Of a stretch of 37,463 nucleotides of DNA, positions 27,165 to 35,845 are shown in pieces (within the stretch, counting starts at the first letter, position 1; the number at the start of each line of letters is the position of its first letter). Source of the stretch: Burkholderiaceae bacterium (lineage in GTDB: Bacteria > Pseudomonadota > Gammaproteobacteria > Burkholderiales > Burkholderiaceae); the NCBI GenBank assembly GCA_023266335.1, contig JAHFQJ010000019.1:1-37463 (forward strand). Direction: 5' to 3'. The notes beneath the pieces were generated by a model. It was given only the letters and a program-made list of their open reading frames with translations, did no database searches and had not been told where the DNA came from. Position numbers and translations under genes: made by a program.

Positions 27165-28495
27165 TGAATAACCATGTTTTAGATATTTCTATGTTAAATG
27201 CTGACAGCAAAACCTTTTGGGCAGATTTGGATCAAGCCGTTCAATTAGATACAGCACAAGACATTTCAATTCAGCAGACAGTCAATGACATTTTAATGCA
27301 TATAAAAACTGATGGCGATAAGTCTTTAATTGAATATACTAACAAATTTGATAATCGTGAATTAAGAGTAGCTCAAGATTTTTGTTTAAATCCTTCTCAT
27401 CTTAAACAAGCATTCGATAATTTAGAAGAAGAACAAAAACAAGCTTTGCAGACTGCATATAACCGCTTATTAGAATATCATCAGCGTCAGCGGGCAATTT
27501 CCGGCGAATCATGGGAGTTTTATGATGAGCATGACAGCTTACTAGGGCAAAAAGTTAGCCCGATTGATAGCGTAGGCATTTATGTACCGGGCGGAAAAGC
27601 ATCTTATCCGTCATCAGTATTAATGAATGCAGTGCCAGCAAAAGTTGCAGGTGTTCCAAATATTATAATGGCAGTGCCTGCACCAAATAATTATGTCAAT
27701 GAATTAGTTTTAGCAGCTGCTTATTTAACTGGGGTGAATAAAGTTTATACCATTGGCGGAGCGCAGGCAATAGCAGCCTTAGCTTATGGAACTCAAACTA
27801 TTTCTGCTGTGAATAAAATCGTTGGTCCGGGTAATGCTTATGTTGCTCAAGCTAAACGCCAAGTTTTTGGCAAAGTTGGCATTGATATGATAGCAGGTCC
27901 TTCAGAAATTTTAATTATTGCAGATGGAACAGTAAATCCGGATTGGATAGCCATGGATTTATTTAGTCAGGCTGAACATGATGAACTAGCACAAAGCATT
28001 TTAATTAGTTTAGATGAAGAATACAGCCAAAAAGTTATTCACAGCATGAACAAACTAATTGAAGATATGCCACGTAAGGAAATTATTATACAAAGTATTA
28101 ATAACCGCGGATTAATTATTAATGTAGACAATATACAAGCTGCTTGTAAAATCAGCAATTATATAGCTCCTGAACATCTAGAAATTGCCAGTATTAAACC
28201 GGAGGATTATTTGCCCTTAATTCAAAACGCTGGAGCAATTTTTATTGGTGCATACAGCAGTGAAGCTTTAGGCGATTATTGTGCCGGACCTAACCATGTG
28301 TTGCCAACTTCCGGCACAGCAAAATTTTCATCACCCTTAGGCGTTTATGATTTTCAAAAACGCAGCAGTATACTACATATCAGCAAAGAAGGCGCTCAAA
28401 CTCTGGGTGAAACCACCAAAATATTAGCAACTGCTGAAGGCTTACATGCACATGCTAAAAGTGCAGAATTTAGAATGCTTAAAACAATGTCATAA
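27164..28495 (+). CDS. hisD: Histidinol dehydrogenase
   Basis: Last two steps of histidine synthesis (histidinol to histidine via histidinal, NAD-dependent, zinc-bound). The 443-residue protein shows SVGIYVPGGKASYPSSVLM, IGGAQAIAALAYGT, IVGPGNAYVAQAKRQVFG, DMIAGPSEILIIADG, AEHDE with zinc and catalytic residues, and DYCAGPNHVLPTSGTAKF near the C-terminus. I start it at ATG 27164, with AAAGG seven bases upstream; the track-like GTG one codon earlier is less likely. In most betaproteobacteria hisC and the rest of the operon follow. Here hisD is followed by a palindromic element and the folC-trmB gene, so the operon is cut after hisGD. Confidence 0.96.
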   Translation: MNNHVLDISMLNADSKTFWADLDQAVQLDTAQDISIQQTVNDILMHIKTDGDKSLIEYTNKFDNRELRVAQDFCLNPSHLKQAFDNLEEEQKQALQTAYNRLLEYHQRQRAISGESWEFYDEHDSLLGQKVSPIDSVGIYVPGGKASYPSSVLMNAVPAKVAGVPNIIMAVPAPNNYVNELVLAAAYLTGVNKVYTIGGAQAIAALAYGTQTISAVNKIVGPGNAYVAQAKRQVFGKVGIDMIAGPSEILIIADGTVNPDWIAMDLFSQAEHDELAQSILISLDEEYSQKVIHSMNKLIEDMPRKEIIIQSINNRGLIINVDNIQAACKISNYIAPEHLEIASIKPEDYLPLIQNAGAIFIGAYSSEALGDYCAGPNHVLPTSGTAKFSSPLGVYDFQKRSSILHISKEGAQTLGETTKILATAEGLHAHAKSAEFRMLKTMS

Positions 28496-28511
28496 CTGCG
28501 GAAGCAGGTAT

Positions 28512-28546
28512 CTATGGATTCCCCGCATACGCGGGAATGACCATAG
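28512..28546. repeat. REP-like palindromic element after hisD
   Basis: CTATGG (28512-28517) pairs with CCATAG (28541-28546), and ATTCCC (28518-28523) pairs with GGGAAT (28533-28538), enclosing CGCATACGC. The G+C-rich core stands out from the AT-rich surroundings. Its form, ATTCCC-N-GGGAAT, resembles common dispersed palindromes of proteobacterial genomes. It could act as the hisD transcript end. Confidence 0.65.
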
Positions 28547-28605
28547 TTTGATATTAGATAATAATTTAGTTTATTTTTCAAATTACTTGTTCAACCCCCA
28601 AATAA

Positions 28606-28640
28606 AGCGAAGTTCGCAAATTGAAATCTGATTAGTATAT
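28606..28640 (-). repeat. Dispersed repeat, copy 3 (partial, inverted)
   Basis: The reverse complement of this stretch (ATACTAATCAGATTTCAATTTGCGAACTTCG, in two parts) matches the left end of copies at 9410 and 15576 with a few changes. Only the first 30 or so bases are retained. The end of the element lies directly upstream of folC and runs into its probable -10 box. Confidence 0.75.
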
Positions 28641-28643
28641 AAT
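28638..28643 (+). promoter_or_regulatory. Probable -10 box of folC-trmB
   Basis: A perfect TATAAT lies at 28638-28643, at the edge of the inverted repeat copy. Transcription would begin near 28650, which favours translation from the ATG at 28671 rather than 28647. No good -35 box is seen (TCGCAA at 28614-28619 is the nearest). Confidence 0.4.
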
Positions 28644-28670
28644 TACATGATTAAATTATATTCAGTAATC

Positions 28671-30686
28671 ATGTATACCACATTAGCAGATTGGCTGCAG
28701 CATCTTGAAAATGCACATCCTATAAATATAGATATGGGGCTTGATAGAATCATTCAAGTAAAAAAACTACTAAATTTAAATGAAAATATTCCAATTATCA
28801 CTGTAGGTGGAACTAACGGCAAAGGCTCAACTTGCGGGTTTTTATCCAGTATTTTAACAGCTGCTCATTATAATGTGGGGCTATATACATCACCACATTT
28901 AGTTAAATTTAATGAAAGAATTAGAATTAATAACTGCATGATTGAAGATGAAGAATTAATTCAAGCTTTTAATTATATTGAAGAATTACGTCAGCAGGCA
29001 AATGTAAGTCTAAGTTATTTTGAATTTACAACTTTAGCTGCTATACATATTTTTAATAAAAATAATTTAGATGCGGTCGTTTTAGAAGTTGGATTAGGCG
29101 GACGCCTTGATGCTGTGAATGTTTTTAATCCGAAATGTACAATTATAACCAATATTGGCATTGACCATACTGAATATTTAGGCGATACGCGCGAAAAAAT
29201 TGCTTTAGAAAAAGCAGGTATTATGCGTGAAAACATTCCTGTAATCTGCGGAGATAAAAATCCGCCGTCAACTTTAATTGAATATGCACAAAAAATTAAG
29301 GCTAACCTTTATTTAATTGATAAGGATTTTTCATATACCAGCCAAGAAAATCAATGGAATTTTTATTCTGAATATAAAAATATTGCCAGTATTTCACACC
29401 CCGTGCTAAAAGGCATGAATCAACTTCAAAATGCAAGCTGTGCAATTATGGCATTAATACTGCTTAAACACACTTTACCCGTATCTAATCAAGATATAAG
29501 AATAGGGTTAATTGAAATTGAGTTAGAAGGCAGATTTAATATTTTAGCGGGACAGCCTGCTATAGTTTTAGACGTAGCTCATAATGCTCATGCAACTGTT
29601 GTATTGGCAGATAATCTTGACCGCATGGGGTTTTACACCAAAAATATTGCTATATTTGGAGCAATGCAGGATAAAGATATTCCAAGCATGCTTTATCCGC
29701 TGAAAGATATTATTGATGAATGGCATATTTGCGAATTACCAACCCTGCGCAGTGCAGACTTAGAACAGCTAAAGCAAGCCGTTAACCTAGTATGTCCAAA
29801 TAAACCCGTCTTTAATTATGAGAATTTTTATCAGGCTTATAAAAACATTAAACCAAATTTACCCAAAGAACAGCGTTTAATTATATTTGGCTCGTTTTAC
29901 ACTGTAGCCGAAGCCTTAAAATGTGTGGGGTTAAGCGATAAAAAATTAACAGAAAATAATATTTACAATAAAGCTATAAATCAGGCTGAAGCATGTATGA
30001 AGCGTATTAAATCATATGTAAAAAGAAACGGACGTATAACCCCATCTCAACAAAATGCACTAGATAATTTATCTGAACAATGGATAATTCCATATAAGCC
30101 TGCATTATTAGAAAATTTGCTGCAAAATTTAGTTTTAGAAATTGGTTTTGGAATGGGAGAAACTACAGCAAAAATTGCTCAAACGCTTACTCAAACCAAT
30201 TTTATAGCTGTTGAAGTCCACACTGCCGGTGTTGGAGCACTATTAAAACGTATTCAAGAACAAAATATTCAAAATATTAATATTATTCAGCATGATGCTT
30301 TTGAAGTCATAAAAAATATGATTCCGGATAATAGCTTATCTGGTGTTCATATTTTCTTTCCTGATCCATGGCATAAAAAAAAGCATAATAAACGCCGTTT
30401 AATTCAGCCGGAATTTATTAATATGCTGTTGCCTAAACTTAAGCAGGGTGCTTATATTCACTGTGCTACAGATTGGCAGAATTATGCAGAACATATTTTA
30501 TTGACCTTAAATCAAAATGCTGATTTAATTAATGCCTCAAATAATGAAGGCGGGTATGCAGAAAAACCAAGTTATAGACCAACTACAAAATTTGAACATA
30601 GAGGTATAAAACTTGGGCATGGAGTTTGGGATATTATATTTATTAAAAAATATTTAATCCAAGCTTTAAGTAAAAATCAGCCATAA
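28671..30686 (+). CDS. FolC-TrmB fusion: folylpolyglutamate/dihydrofolate synthase joined to tRNA m7G46 methyltransferase
   Basis: A single 671-residue frame carrying two complete enzymes. Residues about 1-415 are FolC, which adds glutamate to dihydropteroate/folate using ATP: opening TTLADWLQHLENAHP, P-loop GGTNGKGST at about 45-53, LEVGLGGRLDAVN, GIDHTEYLG, HPVLKGMNQLQNA and DVAHNAHA. A 30-residue linker follows. Residues about 445-671 are TrmB, which methylates G46 of tRNA with SAM: RIKSYVKRNGRITPSQQ, EIGFGMGET at about 489, the signature PDPWHKKKHNKRR at about 564 and RPTTKFEHRG near the end. No stop or frame change separates them. I start at ATG 28671 because FolC proteins begin near LADWL. 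CorC/HlyC-type gene follows after 40 bases. Confidence 0.93.
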   Translation: MYTTLADWLQHLENAHPINIDMGLDRIIQVKKLLNLNENIPIITVGGTNGKGSTCGFLSSILTAAHYNVGLYTSPHLVKFNERIRINNCMIEDEELIQAFNYIEELRQQANVSLSYFEFTTLAAIHIFNKNNLDAVVLEVGLGGRLDAVNVFNPKCTIITNIGIDHTEYLGDTREKIALEKAGIMRENIPVICGDKNPPSTLIEYAQKIKANLYLIDKDFSYTSQENQWNFYSEYKNIASISHPVLKGMNQLQNASCAIMALILLKHTLPVSNQDIRIGLIEIELEGRFNILAGQPAIVLDVAHNAHATVVLADNLDRMGFYTKNIAIFGAMQDKDIPSMLYPLKDIIDEWHICELPTLRSADLEQLKQAVNLVCPNKPVFNYENFYQAYKNIKPNLPKEQRLIIFGSFYTVAEALKCVGLSDKKLTENNIYNKAINQAEACMKRIKSYVKRNGRITPSQQNALDNLSEQWIIPYKPALLENLLQNLVLEIGFGMGETTAKIAQTLTQTNFIAVEVHTAGVGALLKRIQEQNIQNINIIQHDAFEVIKNMIPDNSLSGVHIFFPDPWHKKKHNKRRLIQPEFINMLLPKLKQGAYIHCATDWQNYAEHILLTLNQNADLINASNNEGGYAEKPSYRPTTKFEHRGIKLGHGVWDIIFIKKYLIQALSKNQP

Positions 30687-30726
30687 AACTATGCTACAAT
30701 AAAATATATAAATTTATACTAGAAAA

Positions 30727-31974
30727 ATGGATAATATCCCCTTGTGGGCGCAAGCCTTATTAATTATTTTACTTTTATTATTTTCTGCTTTTTTTTCAAC
30801 ATCAGAAACAAGTATGATGTCGCTAAATAAGCACCGTTTAAATTTTCTTGTAAATCAAGGGCATAGAAAAGCAAAGCGCACAAAAAAATTGCTGGATAAA
30901 ACAGAAGACGTATTATCTGCTGTCTTAATCGGCAATAACATTATTAATACATTAGTTACTGTACTTGTAACAACTTTAGCAGTTTCTGCATTTGGGGATA
31001 ATCAAACCGTTCTTTCTGTAACTACTGCTATTGTTTCAGCTTTAATTATTATATTTTGTGAAATTATTCCAAAAGTTTTAGGTGCAAGCTTTTCTGAAAC
31101 GATTGCTTTTAGAGTAAGCGGGATACTGAGAATAATTGTCATTGCCATCTATCCAATAATAGTGTCCATTAATTATATAGTTAAATTTTTATTTAGAGTA
31201 TTATCTATAAATACTTTAGAAAAAGAAACTGTAACCCCTCAAGAAATACGTGCTATGGTATTAGACAGCAGTATTTTTAGTTTACATTACCGCAATATTT
31301 TAATAAATTTCTTTGATTTAGAAAAATTAAGTATCAACGATGTAATGACGCCTAAATCAAAAATTGAAGCTATTAATATTAATCAAGATATTGAATCAAT
31401 AACTAAACAGCTTAAAAATTGTTATCACAATAAATTACTTGTTTATGAAAAAAATATTGATAAACCGCTTGGTATACTTCATATTAGAAAAACTATTTCT
31501 TATATAGAAGATAATAGCTTATGTATAAACACAATTCGTGGTCTATTAACAGAAATTTATTATATTCCCCAGCATATATCTGCTATAAAACAACTGCAGT
31601 ATTTTCAAGATAGGCAAGAAAGAATGGGAGTTATTGTAGATGAATACGGCGAAATTCAAGGCTTAGTAACACTAGAAGATATTCTTGAACAGCTCGTAGG
31701 AGAATTCACAACAAGTATTCCAAGAGTGGATGATTATACCAAAGATAAAAATGGATATTATATTTTAGATGCAAGCATTAACTTAAGAGAATTAAACCGG
31801 AATTTAAAAACTGCTTTTGATACTGACAGTGCAAAAACTTTAAATGGCATGCTTATAGAATATCTGCAGGATATTCCAGATTCTGATGTGTGTGTAAAAA
31901 TTGCTAATGCTGTAATAGAAATTACACAAACAGATGAATATGCTATAAAGAGTGTAAAACTTAAAGTAATATAA
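30727..31974 (+). CDS. CNNM/CBS-domain membrane protein, CorC/HlyC family (YfjD/CorB type)
   Basis: A 415-residue inner-membrane protein. The N-terminal CNNM (DUF21) domain, about residues 1-180, has three or four membrane helices and the motif SAFFSTSETSMMSLNKHRL, followed by LIGNNIINTLVTVL and EIIPKVLGA. A CBS pair (about 200-325) includes VDEYGEIQGLVTLEDILEQLVGE. The C-terminal CorC_HlyC domain covers about 335-415. Family members are linked to Mg2+/Co2+ efflux and to membrane-protein homeostasis; the older name 'hemolysin' is misleading. It starts 40 bases after folC-trmB and is probably co-transcribed. A weak hairpin follows at 31995-32018. Confidence 0.92.
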   Translation: MDNIPLWAQALLIILLLLFSAFFSTSETSMMSLNKHRLNFLVNQGHRKAKRTKKLLDKTEDVLSAVLIGNNIINTLVTVLVTTLAVSAFGDNQTVLSVTTAIVSALIIIFCEIIPKVLGASFSETIAFRVSGILRIIVIAIYPIIVSINYIVKFLFRVLSINTLEKETVTPQEIRAMVLDSSIFSLHYRNILINFFDLEKLSINDVMTPKSKIEAININQDIESITKQLKNCYHNKLLVYEKNIDKPLGILHIRKTISYIEDNSLCINTIRGLLTEIYYIPQHISAIKQLQYFQDRQERMGVIVDEYGEIQGLVTLEDILEQLVGEFTTSIPRVDDYTKDKNGYYILDASINLRELNRNLKTAFDTDSAKTLNGMLIEYLQDIPDSDVCVKIANAVIEITQTDEYAIKSVKLKVI

Positions 31975-31994
31975 CTTAAATACTAAAAAAATTG

Positions 31995-32018
31995 AAAACA
32001 AGCTGCAATAGTTGTTTT
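31995..32018. terminator. Weak hairpin between convergent genes
   Basis: AAAACAA (31995-32001) pairs with TTGTTTT (32012-32018) around a 10-base loop. It lies 20 bases past the CorC/HlyC stop and 17 bases past the end of the convergent gene at 32035, so it may act in both directions. Confidence 0.45.
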
Positions 32019-32034
32019 ATCAAGGCTACTCATA

Positions 32035-33702
32035 TTATGATTGTCCGCGTACAAATTGTAATCTATCTTTAAAATAATTGCTTTGAGGAGATTCTTGAAT
32101 ATTTTTATTTAAAAAATGGGCTGTTCTTAAGCTATACACAGGCATAGTTCCTTGTCCTTGATTAATTGAAGTTAGGCAGTAATTACTATTACGCGCCACT
32201 TCTTGTAACATTTGAACTACTTCTTGTGTATTATAAAGATTACCTGTATGAATTCTGCCTTCTAAAACAGCATTTTTATTATCACCAATATCATCAACTA
32301 AACTATTCACACCTATAAATTCTTTAGTTCTACGGTCATAAAAAATTCCTTGATGATGCCCAATATTAGTTTTTCCTTCTTCAATAGGTGACGTTAAAAT
32401 TAATCCGCTTTTTTTAAAGTTTTTTACAAATTCCATGGCATAATCAGTACATGCTTCCAGCCATTCTGACGGTTCGCTATATTCATCTTTTAAACCGGAA
32501 GTCAGCAACGGATTTCCTTGTAAATATTTATACATACTTTCGCGTAATTCAGCATTATTTTTATTAACATTTAATAAAGTATGTACTACAAAATCTATTT
32601 GTGCTTGATATAATTTTTTATCATGATATTGGATATTTAAAAAAGGATTGATTGCATTTTTATTTTCCAGAACTTTAAAAGTATTAGGAATAGATGAAGT
32701 GCTTCCATCATTTCCATTTGTACGATAATCTGATTTTAAATTCTGCACTGACTTATAAAAATGTTCCATATTCGGGTTATGGTAAGCATGTTCAGCCATG
32801 CTGTTAACCAAATCATGAGGTGTAAAATATTCTTGTGTTTTGCTCTTTAATTTTAACTGATTAATTTTATTTCTTATTTCATCTATATTTTGAATATGAA
32901 CTCTTAAATCATCTGTACTCATAGATTTAGCATTTTCTATTAGAAAGTAAAATGCGCTTTGCAGTGATAAAGTAAAGTTTTCTAAGCGTGAACTACTGCC
33001 AAATAATTGCTGATTTTTACTAATAATTTTCTCAAGTGAATGTAAACCGTTTTGACTTGCAGTAATAACCGTTTCAGAACTAATTAAATCAATATTATTT
33101 AAATTAATTGTATTAGAAAACTTTTCAAGCTTTTCTTTAAGCTGAGATAAAGTATATTCATTTTTAAAATGTATCCCATTTAATAAAGATACATATGCAC
33201 AAGGTAAATTATTATTTTGGCGGTATAATTTTTGATGATCTGTATAAGAATCTTTTTCTACATATCCGGCAACAGCATTTGCTGATTTTCTAATTTCTTT
33301 ATGTTTATTACCCGGAAATAAAATTTTTAAATTATCCTTTAAAGCCTGTGCCGGATTAAATTTATGTTTATGTTTTTTATTCCGTGTTATATTATCTAGC
33401 GGCCGTTCTGCTGATTTTGTTTGGTCTGGTAAATTACTGCCATTTAGCGGATATTTAAGGCTAGATAGGATAGAATTATTCCTATATTTTCCTGTAGGTG
33501 TAAATGACTTTTTTGAGCTTCCTAAAGCATAATATTCCTGAGTATGCTGGGAAACAGAGTTAGAAGCTTGGCTTAACCTGCGTGGGGATGAATAAGAAGA
33601 ATATGCACCTAATGATTTTAAAGAATTTAATGAATTAGTTCGAGTAAACGCATTTGTTACATAAGAAGCTGTTTTCTGCACCAATTGTCTAGGGCTAATC
33701 AT
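32035..33702 (-). CDS. Large unknown protein; possible papain-like cysteine protease
   Basis: A 555-residue protein of no firm family. AAAGGAG six bases before the ATG marks the start. Residues 1-145 are Ser/Asn/Lys-rich and probably disordered, with a basic patch NKKHKHKF at about 108-115. A globular part begins near residue 150. LPCAYVSLLNG (Cys168 at the start of a helix) followed by 'YTLSQLKEKL' resembles the nucleophile helix of papain-fold deubiquitinases such as Josephins. Near the C-terminus, GHHQGIFYDRRTKEFIGVNS places His449/450 on one strand and Asn466 on the next, a His-Asn spacing typical of that fold. The middle (about 190-420) is helical. No signal peptide or membrane segment is visible. 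If real, this would be a secreted host-acting effector, but the catalytic assignment is speculative. It follows another large unknown gene by 84 bases. Confidence 0.6.
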   Translation of the reverse strand: MISPRQLVQKTASYVTNAFTRTNSLNSLKSLGAYSSYSSPRRLSQASNSVSQHTQEYYALGSSKKSFTPTGKYRNNSILSSLKYPLNGSNLPDQTKSAERPLDNITRNKKHKHKFNPAQALKDNLKILFPGNKHKEIRKSANAVAGYVEKDSYTDHQKLYRQNNNLPCAYVSLLNGIHFKNEYTLSQLKEKLEKFSNTINLNNIDLISSETVITASQNGLHSLEKIISKNQQLFGSSSRLENFTLSLQSAFYFLIENAKSMSTDDLRVHIQNIDEIRNKINQLKLKSKTQEYFTPHDLVNSMAEHAYHNPNMEHFYKSVQNLKSDYRTNGNDGSTSSIPNTFKVLENKNAINPFLNIQYHDKKLYQAQIDFVVHTLLNVNKNNAELRESMYKYLQGNPLLTSGLKDEYSEPSEWLEACTDYAMEFVKNFKKSGLILTSPIEEGKTNIGHHQGIFYDRRTKEFIGVNSLVDDIGDNKNAVLEGRIHTGNLYNTQEVVQMLQEVARNSNYCLTSINQGQGTMPVYSLRTAHFLNKNIQESPQSNYFKDRLQFVRGQS

Positions 33703-33786
33703 TCATGTCTCCTTTAGACATCATTTTAATAAATTATGGTAAGGCATTCTTACTCTTTATTAATTTATTAATGATTTACTTATATT

Positions 33787-35685
33787 TTAATATTGATAGG
33801 TTTTTATTAATTCTTGAATAAAACTATTTTGATTATTATTAATATTCATAAACAATTCAAATTTTTCTGCAGGATATAGATTAAAGAAATTATCTGTATC
33901 CAATAATAAAGCTAATAACTGCTGTCCCTTTTCATCTCTTTGTTTAAACGAGTTTGTAATTAAATCTTTTTCTTCTTCCTTTAAACATATCCATTTATCT
34001 AAGTTTTCTCTCACAAAATCAGCAAGATATGTGCTTTTAGATTTTCTTATTCTATCAATTTCTTTTTGAGAACTGGCTAACTCTGCAAATTGAAACCTTA
34101 AAATTTTACTATAAAAGTCCTTGAGATTTTGAGATTTTCCCTCTATATTTATATATATTTTATTATTATCACATATGTCTTTAATCAATTTGTATTCATC
34201 TATTTTATTTGTCGGCATTCCATCTTCTAAAAGAATATAGTCATTTAATGTTTGATTTTTAGGCAATAACATTCTTAACTCTGCATAATATAACGAATGA
34301 ACATTTTCTAAAGTTTTAGGTAAATTTCCTTTATTTTTTCTTAGTTCTTGAAATATATATGTAAATATTCCTTTAACTAATTCATAAAACCTTTCGCCTA
34401 ATAATTTAGATAAATCATTAGCTGTATATAAATTAGCAACAGATTTTAAATGCTCTGAATCAATTTTTCCTGAATAATCATCTTTTTTAAACATTAAATT
34501 TAATGGAATACCCAATAATACATGGTCTAAGTAATTTAGTAAATGTATTTCCCACTCTTCTGTAATTAAGAGTTTACCCATATCATCTTGAATAATCAAA
34601 TTACTAATCTCTTCTTTATATTGAGCGTATATAGTTCTGTTTAAAATACTAAGAATTCTGGTTGTAGTTCCATTTACACATTTTAACTCATTTTTATCAA
34701 CTATTTCTAGAAGCCCGTCAAAAAATATTTTATTTTTTGAGACGGATTTAGATTTGCTTAAACTATTAAATATTTCATTAAGAGAGTTTAATAAAAATTG
34801 CGTTCTAGGGTATGAAATATACGTAACAAAATACTTATGCCATTCGCCATTCTGTCTAAACATATTCTTTAAACGCTCCGGCATATGGGTAAAGTGCTTA
34901 ATTACTTGAGATAAAAAAGCATCAACTTCCAAACATTTCTGGTCTGCTAAAAATTGTTGAAATTGTTCACTATCTAAAAGAGGATACTCTATTTTTATAC
35001 GTATCTTTATTTCTTGTTCATCATCAAACTTAAAATTAAATTCTTTACTGGATACTGTTGTATTATTTTTTAAATTTGTATAAAAACGATATTCTGCTTC
35101 TATTTCTGCTTTTAAACTAGATAAATTCAGTTTAAAGAGTTCAGGTTTCAAATACCTTAAACATAAACTCCCATAGGTTCTATTTCTTGCAGGGGTTTTA
35201 GCAGTATTTTCATTACTATTTTGATTTTGGATTGTATCATATAAACCACCATAAGATTGATGATTTGCAGAATAACTTCCATCATTATGGTTATAATAAT
35301 TCGGCAAAACTTGTGGAGCTTGATTATTAAGATGTGTTAAACTTGGATTAAATGCCGGCGAATGATGATGTTGAAACATTCTTTCATTTGCTCTATTTGT
35401 TGCTCTTTGTTCATAAGCTGAATTTTCTGCAATACTAGTTGATACATAGTCATCATAATTAGTTGTAATATCCGGATACCGGCGTTCCGTATTGACAGTA
35501 GGATATAAATTATTATTCTGTCCATAAAAATGGCTGTTGTATGAATTTGTGTTGGAAAGAGATGATGTTTTATGATTTCTACGCCATTTAGAGTAATCAA
35601 AACCAAACATATGCCATAGCGGATCTTTCAATACCGCCCCTGTGCTGGCAAACATTAAGCGGTTTTTTAATGTATTTGGTACCAT
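33787..35685 (-). CDS. Large unknown protein, possible secreted effector
   Basis: A 632-residue protein I do not recognise. AAGGGGA about eight bases before the ATG supports the start. A short hydrophobic-basic N-terminus (about 1-33) is followed by a long Asn/Tyr/Ser/His-rich disordered stretch (about 35-165) and then a mostly helical region to the end. It contains few Cys and no obvious catalytic motif; residues about 340-400 (CVNGTTTRILSILNRTIY...) look like a compact domain. There is no signal peptide, membrane helix or repeat. The architecture (disordered head, helical body) and its partner gene at 32035, with the same layout, suggest a related pair or two effectors. The function is unknown. 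Confidence 0.6.
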   Translation of the reverse strand: MVPNTLKNRLMFASTGAVLKDPLWHMFGFDYSKWRRNHKTSSLSNTNSYNSHFYGQNNNLYPTVNTERRYPDITTNYDDYVSTSIAENSAYEQRATNRANERMFQHHHSPAFNPSLTHLNNQAPQVLPNYYNHNDGSYSANHQSYGGLYDTIQNQNSNENTAKTPARNRTYGSLCLRYLKPELFKLNLSSLKAEIEAEYRFYTNLKNNTTVSSKEFNFKFDDEQEIKIRIKIEYPLLDSEQFQQFLADQKCLEVDAFLSQVIKHFTHMPERLKNMFRQNGEWHKYFVTYISYPRTQFLLNSLNEIFNSLSKSKSVSKNKIFFDGLLEIVDKNELKCVNGTTTRILSILNRTIYAQYKEEISNLIIQDDMGKLLITEEWEIHLLNYLDHVLLGIPLNLMFKKDDYSGKIDSEHLKSVANLYTANDLSKLLGERFYELVKGIFTYIFQELRKNKGNLPKTLENVHSLYYAELRMLLPKNQTLNDYILLEDGMPTNKIDEYKLIKDICDNNKIYINIEGKSQNLKDFYSKILRFQFAELASSQKEIDRIRKSKSTYLADFVRENLDKWICLKEEEKDLITNSFKQRDEKGQQLLALLLDTDNFFNLYPAEKFELFMNINNNQNSFIQELIKTYQY

Positions 35686-35845
35686 AATTAAAATTCCCCT
35701 TATAACTTAAATAATATAAAAATTAATAAAAATATTTGTGTATATTTTGTCTCTTTTAACCCTGATTTTTTAGAATTATCTATTACTCATTACACTTGAA
35801 TATAGATCTGCATTGGTATTAAAACCATACGTTGCTATTATTTTA

